A DNA stretch of 64,000 nt from Amycolatopsis pithecellobii (lineage in GTDB: Bacteria > Actinomycetota > Actinomycetes > Mycobacteriales > Pseudonocardiaceae), in contig NZ_WMBA01000026.1 of the NCBI RefSeq assembly GCF_009707865.1, positions 1-64,000 on the forward strand, read 5' to 3'. Positions 29,157 through 38,379 of this stretch are shown here, piece after piece. Made by a program: the position numbers and the translations under genes. Below the pieces are notes generated by a model that saw only the letters and a list, made by a program, of their open reading frames with translations, did not search any database and was not told the origin of the DNA. Numbering within the stretch: the stretch's first letter is position 1; every line of letters starts with the position of its first letter.

Positions 29157-30833
29157 TCACAGCGGCGGGACGGGCAACCCGAGGAATTCCGTGCGCCGCC
29201 CCTCCAGCATTTCCAGGGCCCAGTTGAGCCATTTGATGCCTTCGCAGTAGATGGCGACCGGGCGCCGCTGCGTCTGAAGGTCGTCGACGAACGTGCCGCC
29301 TGGTTCGGTGTGGAAATGGAACGGCGGCATGGCGGCGAAATGTGTCCCCATGATGAAGACGAAACGGGTCAGCCAGTGGGGATCGTCCCGGCGATAGGTG
29401 GAATCGGGGTCGTCGAGGCCGTACACCTCGGTCATCACGGGCGCGAAGTAGTCTTCCATGCCCTGCGGCACGGCGCGCTCGACGCGCCCGCCGTGCGCGG
29501 TGACATCCCGTACGCGATACGCGCGCTGGTAATTGTTCCCGTCGGCGAATCCGATGTGGACGGTGGGGATCCGCCCCTCCTCGCACTGGGCCTGCAAACT
29601 GAACTGCTCATGGTGAATTTCGTCGTAATGGCCGAGGGAATTGTGCCACGGTTTGTTGTCGTACATCGGATCGTCGCTGGTCTCGCGTCCGGTCCCGCGG
29701 AAACCGATGGCACGGGGATCGAGGAACCGGATGCCCACCGATTCCGCGGTGATACCGGCCAGTGCCGCGTCGATTTCGCCGCGCGGAGCGCCGGAGGAGA
29801 TCAGCCGTTGCGCCCGCACGAGCGGGTCGAGGTTCGCGATCTTGATGTTCTCGGTGTTGGTGTCCCCCATGACCAGCGAATGGAACCGCGGCTCCAGTGC
29901 GGTGAGAAAGCGCGGGTTTTCGCGGAACCGTGCGAGCAACGCCGGCGCGTTGAGATAGGACACGCCGTTGATCACGATCCGCTCGGTGTCGAGCAGATGC
30001 TGGTTGAAGGTGCGCGGCGCGGTGCGCCGGCACAGGGCCAGCCGGTCCTCGATCTTGCGGAAATAGGAGATGTCCAGCGTTGCGCCGGGTGCGGGGACGC
30101 GGTTGACCGTGTGCACGACCTCGTTCAGCACCGACAGGATCAGCGTGTACAAGCGGGCGATCACGGCCGGTGGCGGACAGTATTTCTCGACGAACTGGCT
30201 GACCTCCAGACCGGGCACGTAACTCATCTCGTAGATGAATTCCTTGTGCGTGGTCTTCGCGCCGGTCCTGTGGTGGTCGGGAATGAGGATTTCCCGTGCG
30301 ACGGTGTCGAAAACCTCCGGGAAGTAAGGACGCACCGAGCCGGGCAGGGCGGCGAGGTACTCGGCCTGGTTTTCCGCCTTGGCGAAAGGAGGCAGCATCA
30401 CGCCCTCGCCACGACGGTCCCATTCCGCCGTGGTCAAAGCCTCGCTGAGAATCTTGCGAACGATGATCCGGTCGTCGCCGTCCCGGGTGAGCAGGATCGT
30501 CATGGACTCGCTGCCGCCGGTGCCGAACCCGGCGACCGTCTCCCCCACGTTGACGTAGGCGTTGACCATGCTGGCGAGCAGGTTCCGGGCTCGCGCCTGA
30601 CGCAGCACTTCGGTGTTTTCGATGGTCGATGACAGCGCCGACCGGAATTCGAAGTCGTCGAGTTCGGGATTGGCGCGCCTGCGCCAGACATCCGCCGGCG
30701 ACGACACCGAGATGATCTGCGTGGCGAACGGCGCGTTGTCGAACTTCCCCGGATCGAGCGCCGAGCCGAATGCGATGATCTGGCAGTTTCCGTCGAGCCG
30801 GATCCGGCGCGAGCTCTTAGTGGAAGACGGCAC
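29157..30833 (-). CDS. Small-molecule kinase-like protein (aminoglycoside-phosphotransferase-like fold)
   Basis: A 558-residue protein. The first part is unassigned. A kinase N-lobe is suggested by IIVRKILSEA (Lys), the catalytic loop by LVMGDTNTENIKI near residue 320 (Met replaces the usual His, Asp and Asn kept), and the metal Asp by FLDPRA near 370. The following DDPMYDNKPWHNSLGHYDEI matches the block seen after DPRG in phosphotransferases linked to polysaccharide synthesis. A C-terminal domain of about 170 residues has no recognised family. The GTG at 30833 overlaps the acyltransferase stop by 17 bases with GGAGG upstream. Probable substrate: a small molecule made by this cassette. Confidence 0.7.
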   Translation of the reverse strand: MPSSTKSSRRIRLDGNCQIIAFGSALDPGKFDNAPFATQIISVSSPADVWRRRANPELDDFEFRSALSSTIENTEVLRQARARNLLASMVNAYVNVGETVAGFGTGGSESMTILLTRDGDDRIIVRKILSEALTTAEWDRRGEGVMLPPFAKAENQAEYLAALPGSVRPYFPEVFDTVAREILIPDHHRTGAKTTHKEFIYEMSYVPGLEVSQFVEKYCPPPAVIARLYTLILSVLNEVVHTVNRVPAPGATLDISYFRKIEDRLALCRRTAPRTFNQHLLDTERIVINGVSYLNAPALLARFRENPRFLTALEPRFHSLVMGDTNTENIKIANLDPLVRAQRLISSGAPRGEIDAALAGITAESVGIRFLDPRAIGFRGTGRETSDDPMYDNKPWHNSLGHYDEIHHEQFSLQAQCEEGRIPTVHIGFADGNNYQRAYRVRDVTAHGGRVERAVPQGMEDYFAPVMTEVYGLDDPDSTYRRDDPHWLTRFVFIMGTHFAAMPPFHFHTEPGGTFVDDLQTQRRPVAIYCEGIKWLNWALEMLEGRRTEFLGLPVPPL

Positions 30834-33702
30834 GGGTGGTGGCCTCCAAATCGATCCTTGCTCGCACGGGAATCCCGTCCGGCGAAATGATCGGCGCATC
30901 GGGCGTGGTCAGGGCGGCCGTCACCCGGTCAAGGGCGGCCTTCGCTTCCGCGGTGTCCACACCGGACCGCAGGGACGCGGAATAGAGCCGGAGCACGTCC
31001 GGCAGCGTCGCCGCACCGGAAACGGCCAGCGCGACCAGCCAGCCCATCGCGTCGCCGCCGGCGAGGTAGTAGCCGTGCAGGAACATGGCGGGCCGGTGTA
31101 CCCGCAGCAGCTGGAAAAGCACGTACTGGTAGACGAGCTGGCTCAGGGCGACCTGCTCACCGCTTGCCGCCGCGTCACCGGGCAGGAACTCGCCATCCTC
31201 GACGCCGACGAGCTCGGAAACCTGTTCGTAGATCCGGCGCGCCAGCGGTTGTGTGTCCAGCAGCAACCGCGTGTCGCGGACCAGATCGGCCTGATCGAGG
31301 CCGGTACGGCGATCGAAGTGGAACACGGTCGCTTCATGTTGTCCACTGTGGAGCGTGCTCCGATCGCTGACGGACCCGGCCGCGTCGAGCACCTTCAGCT
31401 CCGCGTACACCTGGCCGATCCGGTCCGGCTGCCCGGCAAGGCGTTTCTTCAACCTGGCCTGGAGTACCAGCTCGCCTGCGGGGACGTCGATGTGCTTGCG
31501 GTAGTTGGCGGTGTGCTGGTAGATCTCCAGTAACTGGTGGAACGCCGAGCAGGCGGTCCGGTCCCGGTGCAGGATCGCGTTGCGGATGGCGCGCCAGATG
31601 GTGTGCGCGAAATAGCGTTCGCAGAAGGGGATTGTCTCCGACAGCCGGACGATTTCCCGGGACGTCTGGTAGTGCCGGAAGACCAGCCGGCTGCCGGGCG
31701 CGTGCAGTTCCTCGAGCTCGCCGAACAGCGTGTCCACCAACCGCACGGCACGCAGGAAGCGACCACCCTCCCCCGCTGGGCCGGCGTACGAGGTGACCGG
31801 CACATCGATGTCGTTGTCGATGAGCAGCTGCACGGATTTGTTGCCCAGCCCCAGTTCCAGCGCCACGTCAGGACGAAGATCCGCCAATGTCTCCACCGTG
31901 TCCCGCGACGCCATGATCTCGTCGGTGATAGCCAGTACCCCCGCCCGCACCTCGGCGGCCGTGGTGAGCAGACCGGAATCGTTGTTCGAGATCACCGGCG
32001 TGTGCGGGGTGCGGAACACGATCTCGTTGTCCGTCATGAACTCCTCGAACGCCTGGCGGGCCTCGTTCATCCGCTCGGCGTGGGCGAGGAAGGTGGTCGC
32101 CTCCTTCAACTCCGTGACCTCGACGGCGGGGAATTTCGCGGCGAACAGGTCGAAGCCGGGTTTGACACCCGCCCTGACGTAAACATTGGTCTGCCGCCGC
32201 GAATAGAACTTGTGGATCTCGACGTCCGTCTTCGGGTAGGTTCTGGCGATTTCGGTCAGGATCTTCTCGAGCTGCGCGGGCTCACCGCGAAGCCCGAGCA
32301 CGTGATGGGGCTCGGGCACCAGCCTCTCCGCGACCGTCAGCATCAGCGGCGTGAACGCCTGGCCCAGCTTGACGCCGTCGGCGATGGAAAGGGCACCGCC
32401 GGCCACCGCCGCGGTGATGATGCCGAAGCTCTCGCCAGTGTAGGCGAGGAAGCGCACCGGCAGCCCGGTGTCCCGGGCCGTCGCCCTCAGGTGAGCCTCG
32501 ATGGCGAGGCTGTGCACCAAGAACGCCGCGCCGATGAAGCCCTGCGCGACCATTTTGCCGGTGGGGATGTTTTCCGGGATCAGCAGGAGCTTCTCCGGCC
32601 GGCCGGGGAAACCCAGCGCCCGCGCGCTTTCCTGATAAATGTCGGTGACTTCGGAAACACCCGAGTCGAGCAGACCCCGGCCCAGGTTCTGATAGAAGGC
32701 CCGGCTCCCGAGGCCGGGGAAGAAACCCACGATCGTGCGGCCCCGCTCGGCATTGGGCAGGTAGTCGTGGACGACCCGGTTCATCCGGCGCGACTGTTCC
32801 CGGGAAAACAGAAAGGAATTCGCCGCGGACAGGGAGTGTCCCAGTTTCGCGCAGTCCCGCGGGGTGCTCGGCACGACGACCGCGGCGGCCGGGCGGGCGA
32901 GCGGAACCCGGTCCAGCAGAAAGATCCGGAAAAACTCGCTTTCTCGCAGTTCCTCGGCCAGCGCGAGGACGTCGCTCACGGCCGTCTCCGCGACGAGTCC
33001 CAATCCGGCGTCGTCGCCGCCGGTTTCCCGGAGGATCACCCGGCGAGGCACCCGGCGAATGGCGAGGACGGGCCGGATCCCGCGCCTGAATCGGCCGGCG
33101 ACCTGAGCGGCACTGTCCAGTGCGTGCCGCAGGCCGGGGTCGAGGCCGTCGCGACGCAGTTCTCCCGACGCGAGCCGGACATTCCGCACGAATTCCGAGA
33201 TGTCCGCGCACTCGCCATGGTCCAGCGCCTGCACCGCGGCCCGGATCCGGGGATGAACCACCGCCACGTCAGCACGATTCAGGATTCCGGTGAGAAAGCC
33301 CCGTAGCCGCACCGAATCCGGGAAAACAAAATTCGCGCCGGCTTCCGTTGCCCCTTCGGTCAGCCAGTAGTGCGGCCGCAGGAAATCAAGCAGGCGCTGC
33401 CTTTCCGGCGTGCCTGTCTCCTCGTCGAGCAGGAAGACGACCTGCCCGCCGTGCTCGGCCATGAAGTCGAAAGACCCGCCGCGCGGCATGATCTCGTTGA
33501 CATCGAAGGGAATTTCCGAGACTGCGCGGCCGGACGCGTCACCCGGCCGCAGCCGGTCGGCATGTACCTCGATATCCGTGACCTTCGACAGTTCATTCGT
33601 GCCGAGCCCGCCGGTGATCGCTTGTTCCAGCGCCGGATATCCTCGCGGATAGGTACGCCGCAGTGAATAGGTAACGGAATCGCCGCATGTTTCGCCGGTC
33701 AT
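30817..33702 (-). CDS. Large acyltransferase with a malonyltransferase-like domain and a degenerate second AT-like region
   Basis: A 961-residue protein. Residues about 320-640 follow the ACP acyltransferase fold: FFPGLGS (FPGQGS position, near 326), nucleophile elbow TGESFG near 423 (Glu replaces the usual His), catalytic His in LAHAERM near 538, and LELGLGNKS near 614 in the VGPGKVL position. Residues 1-310 have no recognised family. Around 840-910, LSQLVYQYVLFQLLRVHRPA and GYYLAGGDAMGW resemble a second AT half in which GHSxG is lost. No acyl-carrier or ketosynthase domain is present. It would load an acyl group onto a carrier or small molecule, with the downstream kinase-like and helical proteins acting on the product. 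Confidence 0.72.
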   Translation of the reverse strand: MTGETCGDSVTYSLRRTYPRGYPALEQAITGGLGTNELSKVTDIEVHADRLRPGDASGRAVSEIPFDVNEIMPRGGSFDFMAEHGGQVVFLLDEETGTPERQRLLDFLRPHYWLTEGATEAGANFVFPDSVRLRGFLTGILNRADVAVVHPRIRAAVQALDHGECADISEFVRNVRLASGELRRDGLDPGLRHALDSAAQVAGRFRRGIRPVLAIRRVPRRVILRETGGDDAGLGLVAETAVSDVLALAEELRESEFFRIFLLDRVPLARPAAAVVVPSTPRDCAKLGHSLSAANSFLFSREQSRRMNRVVHDYLPNAERGRTIVGFFPGLGSRAFYQNLGRGLLDSGVSEVTDIYQESARALGFPGRPEKLLLIPENIPTGKMVAQGFIGAAFLVHSLAIEAHLRATARDTGLPVRFLAYTGESFGIITAAVAGGALSIADGVKLGQAFTPLMLTVAERLVPEPHHVLGLRGEPAQLEKILTEIARTYPKTDVEIHKFYSRRQTNVYVRAGVKPGFDLFAAKFPAVEVTELKEATTFLAHAERMNEARQAFEEFMTDNEIVFRTPHTPVISNNDSGLLTTAAEVRAGVLAITDEIMASRDTVETLADLRPDVALELGLGNKSVQLLIDNDIDVPVTSYAGPAGEGGRFLRAVRLVDTLFGELEELHAPGSRLVFRHYQTSREIVRLSETIPFCERYFAHTIWRAIRNAILHRDRTACSAFHQLLEIYQHTANYRKHIDVPAGELVLQARLKKRLAGQPDRIGQVYAELKVLDAAGSVSDRSTLHSGQHEATVFHFDRRTGLDQADLVRDTRLLLDTQPLARRIYEQVSELVGVEDGEFLPGDAAASGEQVALSQLVYQYVLFQLLRVHRPAMFLHGYYLAGGDAMGWLVALAVSGAATLPDVLRLYSASLRSGVDTAEAKAALDRVTAALTTPDAPIISPDGIPVRARIDLEATTRAVFH

Positions 33703-33860
33703 GACAGAATTGCCTTCCCAGGTTCCTGCCCGAGGAATCTGCCACTCCCCTACGGCGCCGCGCCAGGCTCGTTGAGGAGGACTTGAGATTGTCCGACCGG
33801 GGAAAGGACACGCGAAATCGCTGTGTCACAAGGCAACACAAGTCCGCGCACACGACTGAT

Positions 33861-33889
33861 CCCCACAGCCACCCGATCGGGCCGTGGGG
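33861..33889. terminator. Hairpin terminator after conservon 2
   Basis: CCCCACAGCC and GGCCGTGGGG pair over ten positions with one mismatch around a nine-base loop. It lies 16 bases after the GTPase stop (33905) on the minus strand and separates the conservon operon from the acyltransferase cassette, which therefore likely has its own promoter in 33703-33860. Confidence 0.6.
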
Positions 33890-33904
33890 TTTCCCGATAC
33901 GACG

Positions 33905-34513
33905 TCAGGAAGTCTTGGCGTCCTCCGCTTGGACCTGAGCCATGACATGCTCGAGCAGGCGCAGCAACGTCTGTTTCACCGGGCCACGCTCGCGCGCGTC
34001 ACAGGTGAGCACCGGCACGGACTCGTCGATCGACAGCGCCTTTCGCACGCTTTCCACGCGGTGGTGCAGGATACCGTCGAAAAGGTTGATCGCGACGACG
34101 TACGGAATTCCCCTGTTTTCGAAGAAGTCGATCGACGTGAAGGTGTCGGACAGCCTGCGGGTGTCGGCGAGTATGACGGCCCCGAGGGCACCGCGGACCA
34201 GGTTGTCCCACATGAACCAGAACCGCTCCTGCCCCGGGGTGCCGAACAGGTACAGCAACAGGTCGTCCTCGAGCTCGACCCGGCCGAAGTCCATGGCGAC
34301 CGTCGTCGTGCTCTTCAAGGGCACGCGATCCAGCGAATCGTAGCTGTTGCTTGCCGCCGTCATGATGGCTTCGGTGCGGACCGGGTGGATATCGGAAACC
34401 GCACCGACGAAGGTGGTCTTGCCGACCCCGAATGCGCCGGCAACCACTATCTTCACCGAGGTAACCGACTTACGCCTCGCCACGGTCGAGGGGCGAGCGG
34501 AATCTGTCGTCAT
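33905..34513 (-). CDS. cvnD: Conservon 2 small GTPase (CvnD-type)
   Basis: A 202-residue GTPase paralogous to that at 7515. P-loop GAFGVGKTT, then AMDFGRVELED and the switch block FGTPGQERFWFMWDNLVRGA. The base-specificity site reads INLFDGI. It is the last gene of the eight-gene minus-strand run, 54 bases after the roadblock gene, and is followed by a hairpin terminator. Within the proposed system it is the switch read out by unknown downstream partners. Confidence 0.93.
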   Translation of the reverse strand: MTTDSARPSTVARRKSVTSVKIVVAGAFGVGKTTFVGAVSDIHPVRTEAIMTAASNSYDSLDRVPLKSTTTVAMDFGRVELEDDLLLYLFGTPGQERFWFMWDNLVRGALGAVILADTRRLSDTFTSIDFFENRGIPYVVAINLFDGILHHRVESVRKALSIDESVPVLTCDARERGPVKQTLLRLLEHVMAQVQAEDAKTS

Positions 34514-34567
34514 GACAACTCATTTCCTGTGGAGATTGGTCGGTGTCTGTGCCCCCGCACGCCCGGC

Positions 34568-35023
34568 TCACGCACCGATGTCGGCAGCGGCGGCGATCCG
34601 CGCCCGCATGGCGTGGTCATCACGCGGCTGGAGGCTGAGCGTGCGCCCGACCCGGTCGACCAGCAGGGCCATCTCGTAAGCGATCTGCCCGATGTCATCC
34701 GAAGAATCGGCGAGCACGGCGAAACACGAGCCGTCGCTGATCGACATCAGCAACATCGTGCCCGCGTCCATTTCCACGATCGTCTCGTTGACATTGCCGG
34801 CGTCGAAGCATTGCGCGGCACCGTCGGTCAGGCTCACCAGACCGCAGGCCACGGCCGCGAGCTGATCCGCCCGATCCTCCGGCAGGCTGTCCGACGCCGC
34901 GATCAGCAGCCCGTCCGCGGAGACGACGACCCCGTGTGCGACTCCCGGCACCCGCTCGGCGAAATCGTTGATAAGCCAGCCGTAGTCTTCGGGGGACTCG
35001 GTAATCGCGTTCTTCTCGGTCAT
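34568..35023 (-). CDS. cvnB: Conservon 2 roadblock/LC7 protein (CvnB-type)
   Basis: A 151-residue roadblock protein. YGWLINDFAERVPGVAHGVV and VSADGLLIAASDSL are the family blocks; TMLLMSISDGSCFAVLAD completes the sheet. It presumably regulates the adjacent GTPase. It lies 31 bases downstream of the kinase-like gene and 54 upstream of the GTPase. Confidence 0.92.
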   Translation of the reverse strand: MTEKNAITESPEDYGWLINDFAERVPGVAHGVVVSADGLLIAASDSLPEDRADQLAAVACGLVSLTDGAAQCFDAGNVNETIVEMDAGTMLLMSISDGSCFAVLADSSDDIGQIAYEMALLVDRVGRTLSLQPRDDHAMRARIAAAADIGA

Positions 35024-35054
35024 ATTTCACCAATCCTCGTCACTGTGCCGTCCG

Positions 35055-37670
35055 TTACTGATCCGAATCACTTTTGCGCAGCTTTCCCCATCCGCCGGGC
35101 TTTCTGGGCCGCTTGCCGTCGTCGCCCCGTGCCTTCCGGATTCCCTGCTGGAAACTCGACAGCCGGCTGCGGGCACGCGCCGGGTCGCGCTCGGTGGACT
35201 GCACGGGCCTGCCCGCCGCGCTTCCCGGCAACAACTGGGCGCCACGCCGGCGGATCGGCAGGCCGTCATCGGTGTAGGTGTACTTGTCACTGCGTGCGAC
35301 GGTTTCCACGATGATCCATCCTTCGTCGGCTTGAGAAGGCCAGTTCTCCCGCGAACCGTCCGCCACGGTGGAACGCGAGACCGCCCGTGGCTGGGTGGCC
35401 GTGTTGCGTGCCTTGAACCATCCGGACGCCGCCCGCTGCTCGGCCGTCTTCGCCGTCACGGCACCGCTGCGGCCGATGACACGGTTGGGCGTCCGGACCG
35501 GAAGCTCTTCGGGCACGTCCGCATGCGACGATTCGACCAGCTGCTGCCGGGTCTGCTCGTCCAGTGGCGCGGGCGCCGCACGTTCGGCGGTTTTTTCCTG
35601 CCGGGCACCGACTTCGACCAGCCGCCGCACCGGCGCCAGCTGCCCGTTCGCCGCTCCACCGGTCGCGGCCGGCGGGTTTTGCCTTGCCCGGCGCGACGAA
35701 GCCGCCTGCATCGCGTGCCTGCGGTCCGCCCAGCCGGGACGCTCGGCTTCGAGCACCAGGTCCGCGGGGACCGACAGCACCGCGGTCACCCCGCTCGCCT
35801 GGTCCCCGCCGAGGAGTTCCACCCCGATCCCGTGGCGGCCGGCGAGCCTGCCGACGACGACCAGCCCGACCCGGCGCGAGTCGGCCAGATCCGCGGAACC
35901 CAGCCGGGTCAGCCGCTGGTTCGCGTGTTCGAGCTCCTCGTCCGACATGCCGATCCCGCTGTCCACGACGGCGATCGAAAGGCTGCCGTCACGCAGGATC
36001 TGGCCCTGCACGGTCACCGTCGTTTCCGGCGCGGAGAACGAGGTCGCGTTGTCGAGCAGCTCGGCGAGCATCCGGGTGAGATCCTGCGCCGCCGTGTCGA
36101 TGATCTTCGCTTTCGGCGCGTCGAGCGCCTCGACCCGTTGGTATTGCTCGATTTCCGAAGTGGCCGCGTGGAACACGGTTTCCACCGTCGCCGGTTTGCC
36201 CGGCTTGCGCACGGGCTCGTTTCCCGACAGCACCAGGATGTTCTCGTTGTTGCGCCGCATCCGGGTGACCAGGTGGTCGAGCCGGTAGAGCAACTCGAGC
36301 CGGTCGGGGGCCGGTTCGTCCTTCTCCAGGTTCTCGATCAACCGCAGCTGCCGCAGCATCAGCGACTGGCTGCGCATGAAGACGTTCTCGAACACCTCCG
36401 AATAGCCGGCCCGCATCTTCGCGTGCTCGGCCGCGGCCGAAATCGCTTCGGCACACACGGAATCGAACGCCTTCGCGAGCGCGCCGAATTCCCCGTCGTG
36501 CGAGGGGGGCAGCGAAGGCGCGGTCTCCGGGTGGCCTTCCCTTGCCCTGCGCAGTTTCGCGGGCAGGCCCGTCTCGGCGATTTCGACGGCGCTGCGGCGC
36601 AACGAGGAGACCGTCCGATGGAGATAGCCGCCGATGACCAGGACGAGCATCGCGGCGACCACCCCGGCGGCGGCCAGCGCGATCACCAACGTCCGGTTGC
36701 GTGCCGCCGCGTCGTCCGCTTTCCGGCTCGCCAGTCCGATATCCGCCGCGCTGAACTGGCCGGTCAGCACGTCCAGCCGGTCCACAACTCGCCCGGCGTC
36801 ACGCCACTGTGCGGCGGGGACGGCGGGGACGAACGCCGCGCCAGGATTCAGGACACGGGCCGCGAGCGCGTCGCGGGCGGCCTTGTCGTCGGCGGGCACG
36901 GTCTCCCGGTAAGCCCGCAGCGCGGAGTCGGGGGCGATGGCGGTGAACTGATCGAGCCAGCTTGCGCCCAGCGTCGTGGCTTCCCGCGCCGCGGCCAGGT
37001 CCGGCCCGGCCACCGGCGCGCCACCGAGGCCCAATTCCACAAAGGACTGTTGACGGGCGAGATACTCGTGTGCCCTGGCGAGATCGAGTGTGCCGAGCAA
37101 ATCCGCGGACAGTTCCCTGTCATCGGCGCGGCGCACGAGCGTGCTGGAAACATCGAGCAGCGCGCCGGTGAGATCCGAATACGCGGTCACCAGCTGGACC
37201 GGGCCCGGCACCGCACGGACATCGTTGATCCGGGCCAGTTGCGCTTCGGCCGCCCGGCGTGGCTCGCCGGACTCGCCCACCGCGGCCATCGCGGCACTGA
37301 ACTGCGCGGCGGCAGTGTCCACTTCGCTCCGCGCGTCGGCGAGCTGCCCCTGATCGGCAGGCGTGTTCGCCGTTCCGGAACCGAGCTCCCGCTCTGCCTG
37401 CACCGACCCGAGCAGCTTCAGCACGCTGTTCTCGGCCTGGACGATCCGCTCATCGGCGTAGGCGCCCCGCACGGTGCTCATGGTGGTCGCCACCAGCACG
37501 CCGCCGGTCGCACCCGCGATGAGGACGGGCAGCGCGACCAGCGCGACGATCTTCACGGACGTGGGCCAGCGCCGCCAGGCGGCCAGCGTGCGGACCGGTC
37601 CGGGCACCGTGCTCGCCGCGCCGCCACGCTCCGGCGCGGGCTGTCCTCCTGTGTTCCGCATTTTCCTCAT
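35055..37670 (-). CDS. cvnA: Conservon 2 membrane sensor with NIT and histidine-kinase-like ATPase domains (CvnA-type)
   Basis: An 871-residue membrane protein. Helix 1 spans about 38-60, a helical outside sensor region about 65-320 resembles the nitrate/nitrite-sensing domain, helix 2 about 325-348, then a linker with HHATPase N-box (LTRMLAELLDNATSFSAPET near 500), VVDSGIGMSDEEL and GLVVVGRLAGRHG. A basic Pro/Arg-rich tail of about 230 residues follows, longer than in conservon 1. The ATG at 37670 is used; one three codons in (37661) has a better ribosome site. It follows the DUF742 gene by 33 bases, an unusual order. Confidence 0.92.
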   Translation of the reverse strand: MRKMRNTGGQPAPERGGAASTVPGPVRTLAAWRRWPTSVKIVALVALPVLIAGATGGVLVATTMSTVRGAYADERIVQAENSVLKLLGSVQAERELGSGTANTPADQGQLADARSEVDTAAAQFSAAMAAVGESGEPRRAAEAQLARINDVRAVPGPVQLVTAYSDLTGALLDVSSTLVRRADDRELSADLLGTLDLARAHEYLARQQSFVELGLGGAPVAGPDLAAAREATTLGASWLDQFTAIAPDSALRAYRETVPADDKAARDALAARVLNPGAAFVPAVPAAQWRDAGRVVDRLDVLTGQFSAADIGLASRKADDAAARNRTLVIALAAAGVVAAMLVLVIGGYLHRTVSSLRRSAVEIAETGLPAKLRRAREGHPETAPSLPPSHDGEFGALAKAFDSVCAEAISAAAEHAKMRAGYSEVFENVFMRSQSLMLRQLRLIENLEKDEPAPDRLELLYRLDHLVTRMRRNNENILVLSGNEPVRKPGKPATVETVFHAATSEIEQYQRVEALDAPKAKIIDTAAQDLTRMLAELLDNATSFSAPETTVTVQGQILRDGSLSIAVVDSGIGMSDEELEHANQRLTRLGSADLADSRRVGLVVVGRLAGRHGIGVELLGGDQASGVTAVLSVPADLVLEAERPGWADRRHAMQAASSRRARQNPPAATGGAANGQLAPVRRLVEVGARQEKTAERAAPAPLDEQTRQQLVESSHADVPEELPVRTPNRVIGRSGAVTAKTAEQRAASGWFKARNTATQPRAVSRSTVADGSRENWPSQADEGWIIVETVARSDKYTYTDDGLPIRRRGAQLLPGSAAGRPVQSTERDPARARSRLSSFQQGIRKARGDDGKRPRKPGGWGKLRKSDSDQ

Positions 37671-37703
37671 CCACTCGGTATTCGTGCCGGCTCGGTTGTG
37701 CTG

Positions 37704-38372
37704 CTAGGCGAGCTTCGCGATGCCCGCATGGACCCGCTTGAGCAGTTCCATCGGTGGCCGCCCGCTGATCATCGGCGTCATCTCCTGCAGCTCAAGAAGT
37801 CCCTGGTCGATCACGTCGCTGATGAGAACCTTGGCCACCCCGATCGCGACATCGAGTTCCACGGCGATCTCGGCTACCGACCGCGGCGCGTCACACAGGC
37901 GGCACAGCGTCAACTGGTCGGCGGACAGCTCCCGCTCGCCGGACCAGGACAGGTGTTTTCCGGTGGTGGTCAGTAAAGTCTCGAACTCGAGTTCGTACCG
38001 GGCCGCCGCGCGGCCACGGGCTCGAACGTAGGGCCGGACATGGAGAGTGCCCTCGTCATCCGGTTCGGCACCCGGATCAACACCGTCCCACGGCACGGCC
38101 GTCGTCTGCGACGGCAACGGGGAAACCGGGCGCGGATCCGCGGCGTCTTCCTCCATCCAGAGCAGGGTCATCGGGGACATCTCGATCACCACGTCAGTCG
38201 TCCTCACCGGACTCCCACTCTCGTCCGCTGCCGTCCGCGGGCGGAAATCGTGTGCGGCCCATTCCTGGTACCCGGACCAGCCGCCGAATCGGACACCGGC
38301 CCGGGAAGGCTCGTCGTCAGCCGGAGATTGCTTCGATGAACTCACGCGGGCTCCCAAGCTCGGCGGGGCCAT
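37704..38372 (-). CDS. cvnC: Conservon 2 DUF742 protein with long N-terminal extension (CvnC-type)
   Basis: A 222-residue protein. The DUF742 part occupies about residues 105-222 (LHVRPYVRARGRAAARYELE, then the helical CRLCDAPRSVAEIAVELDVA block). About 100 extra residues of low-complexity, acidic and Pro-rich sequence precede it; conservon 1 has none. The ATG at 38372 lies seven bases after the upstream stop with GGTGAG ahead; an ATG at 38396 is an alternative. Unlike canonical conservons it precedes the kinase gene. Confidence 0.87.
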   Translation of the reverse strand: MAPPSLGARVSSSKQSPADDEPSRAGVRFGGWSGYQEWAAHDFRPRTAADESGSPVRTTDVVIEMSPMTLLWMEEDAADPRPVSPLPSQTTAVPWDGVDPGAEPDDEGTLHVRPYVRARGRAAARYELEFETLLTTTGKHLSWSGERELSADQLTLCRLCDAPRSVAEIAVELDVAIGVAKVLISDVIDQGLLELQEMTPMISGRPPMELLKRVHAGIAKLA

Positions 38373-38379
38373 GTCACGC

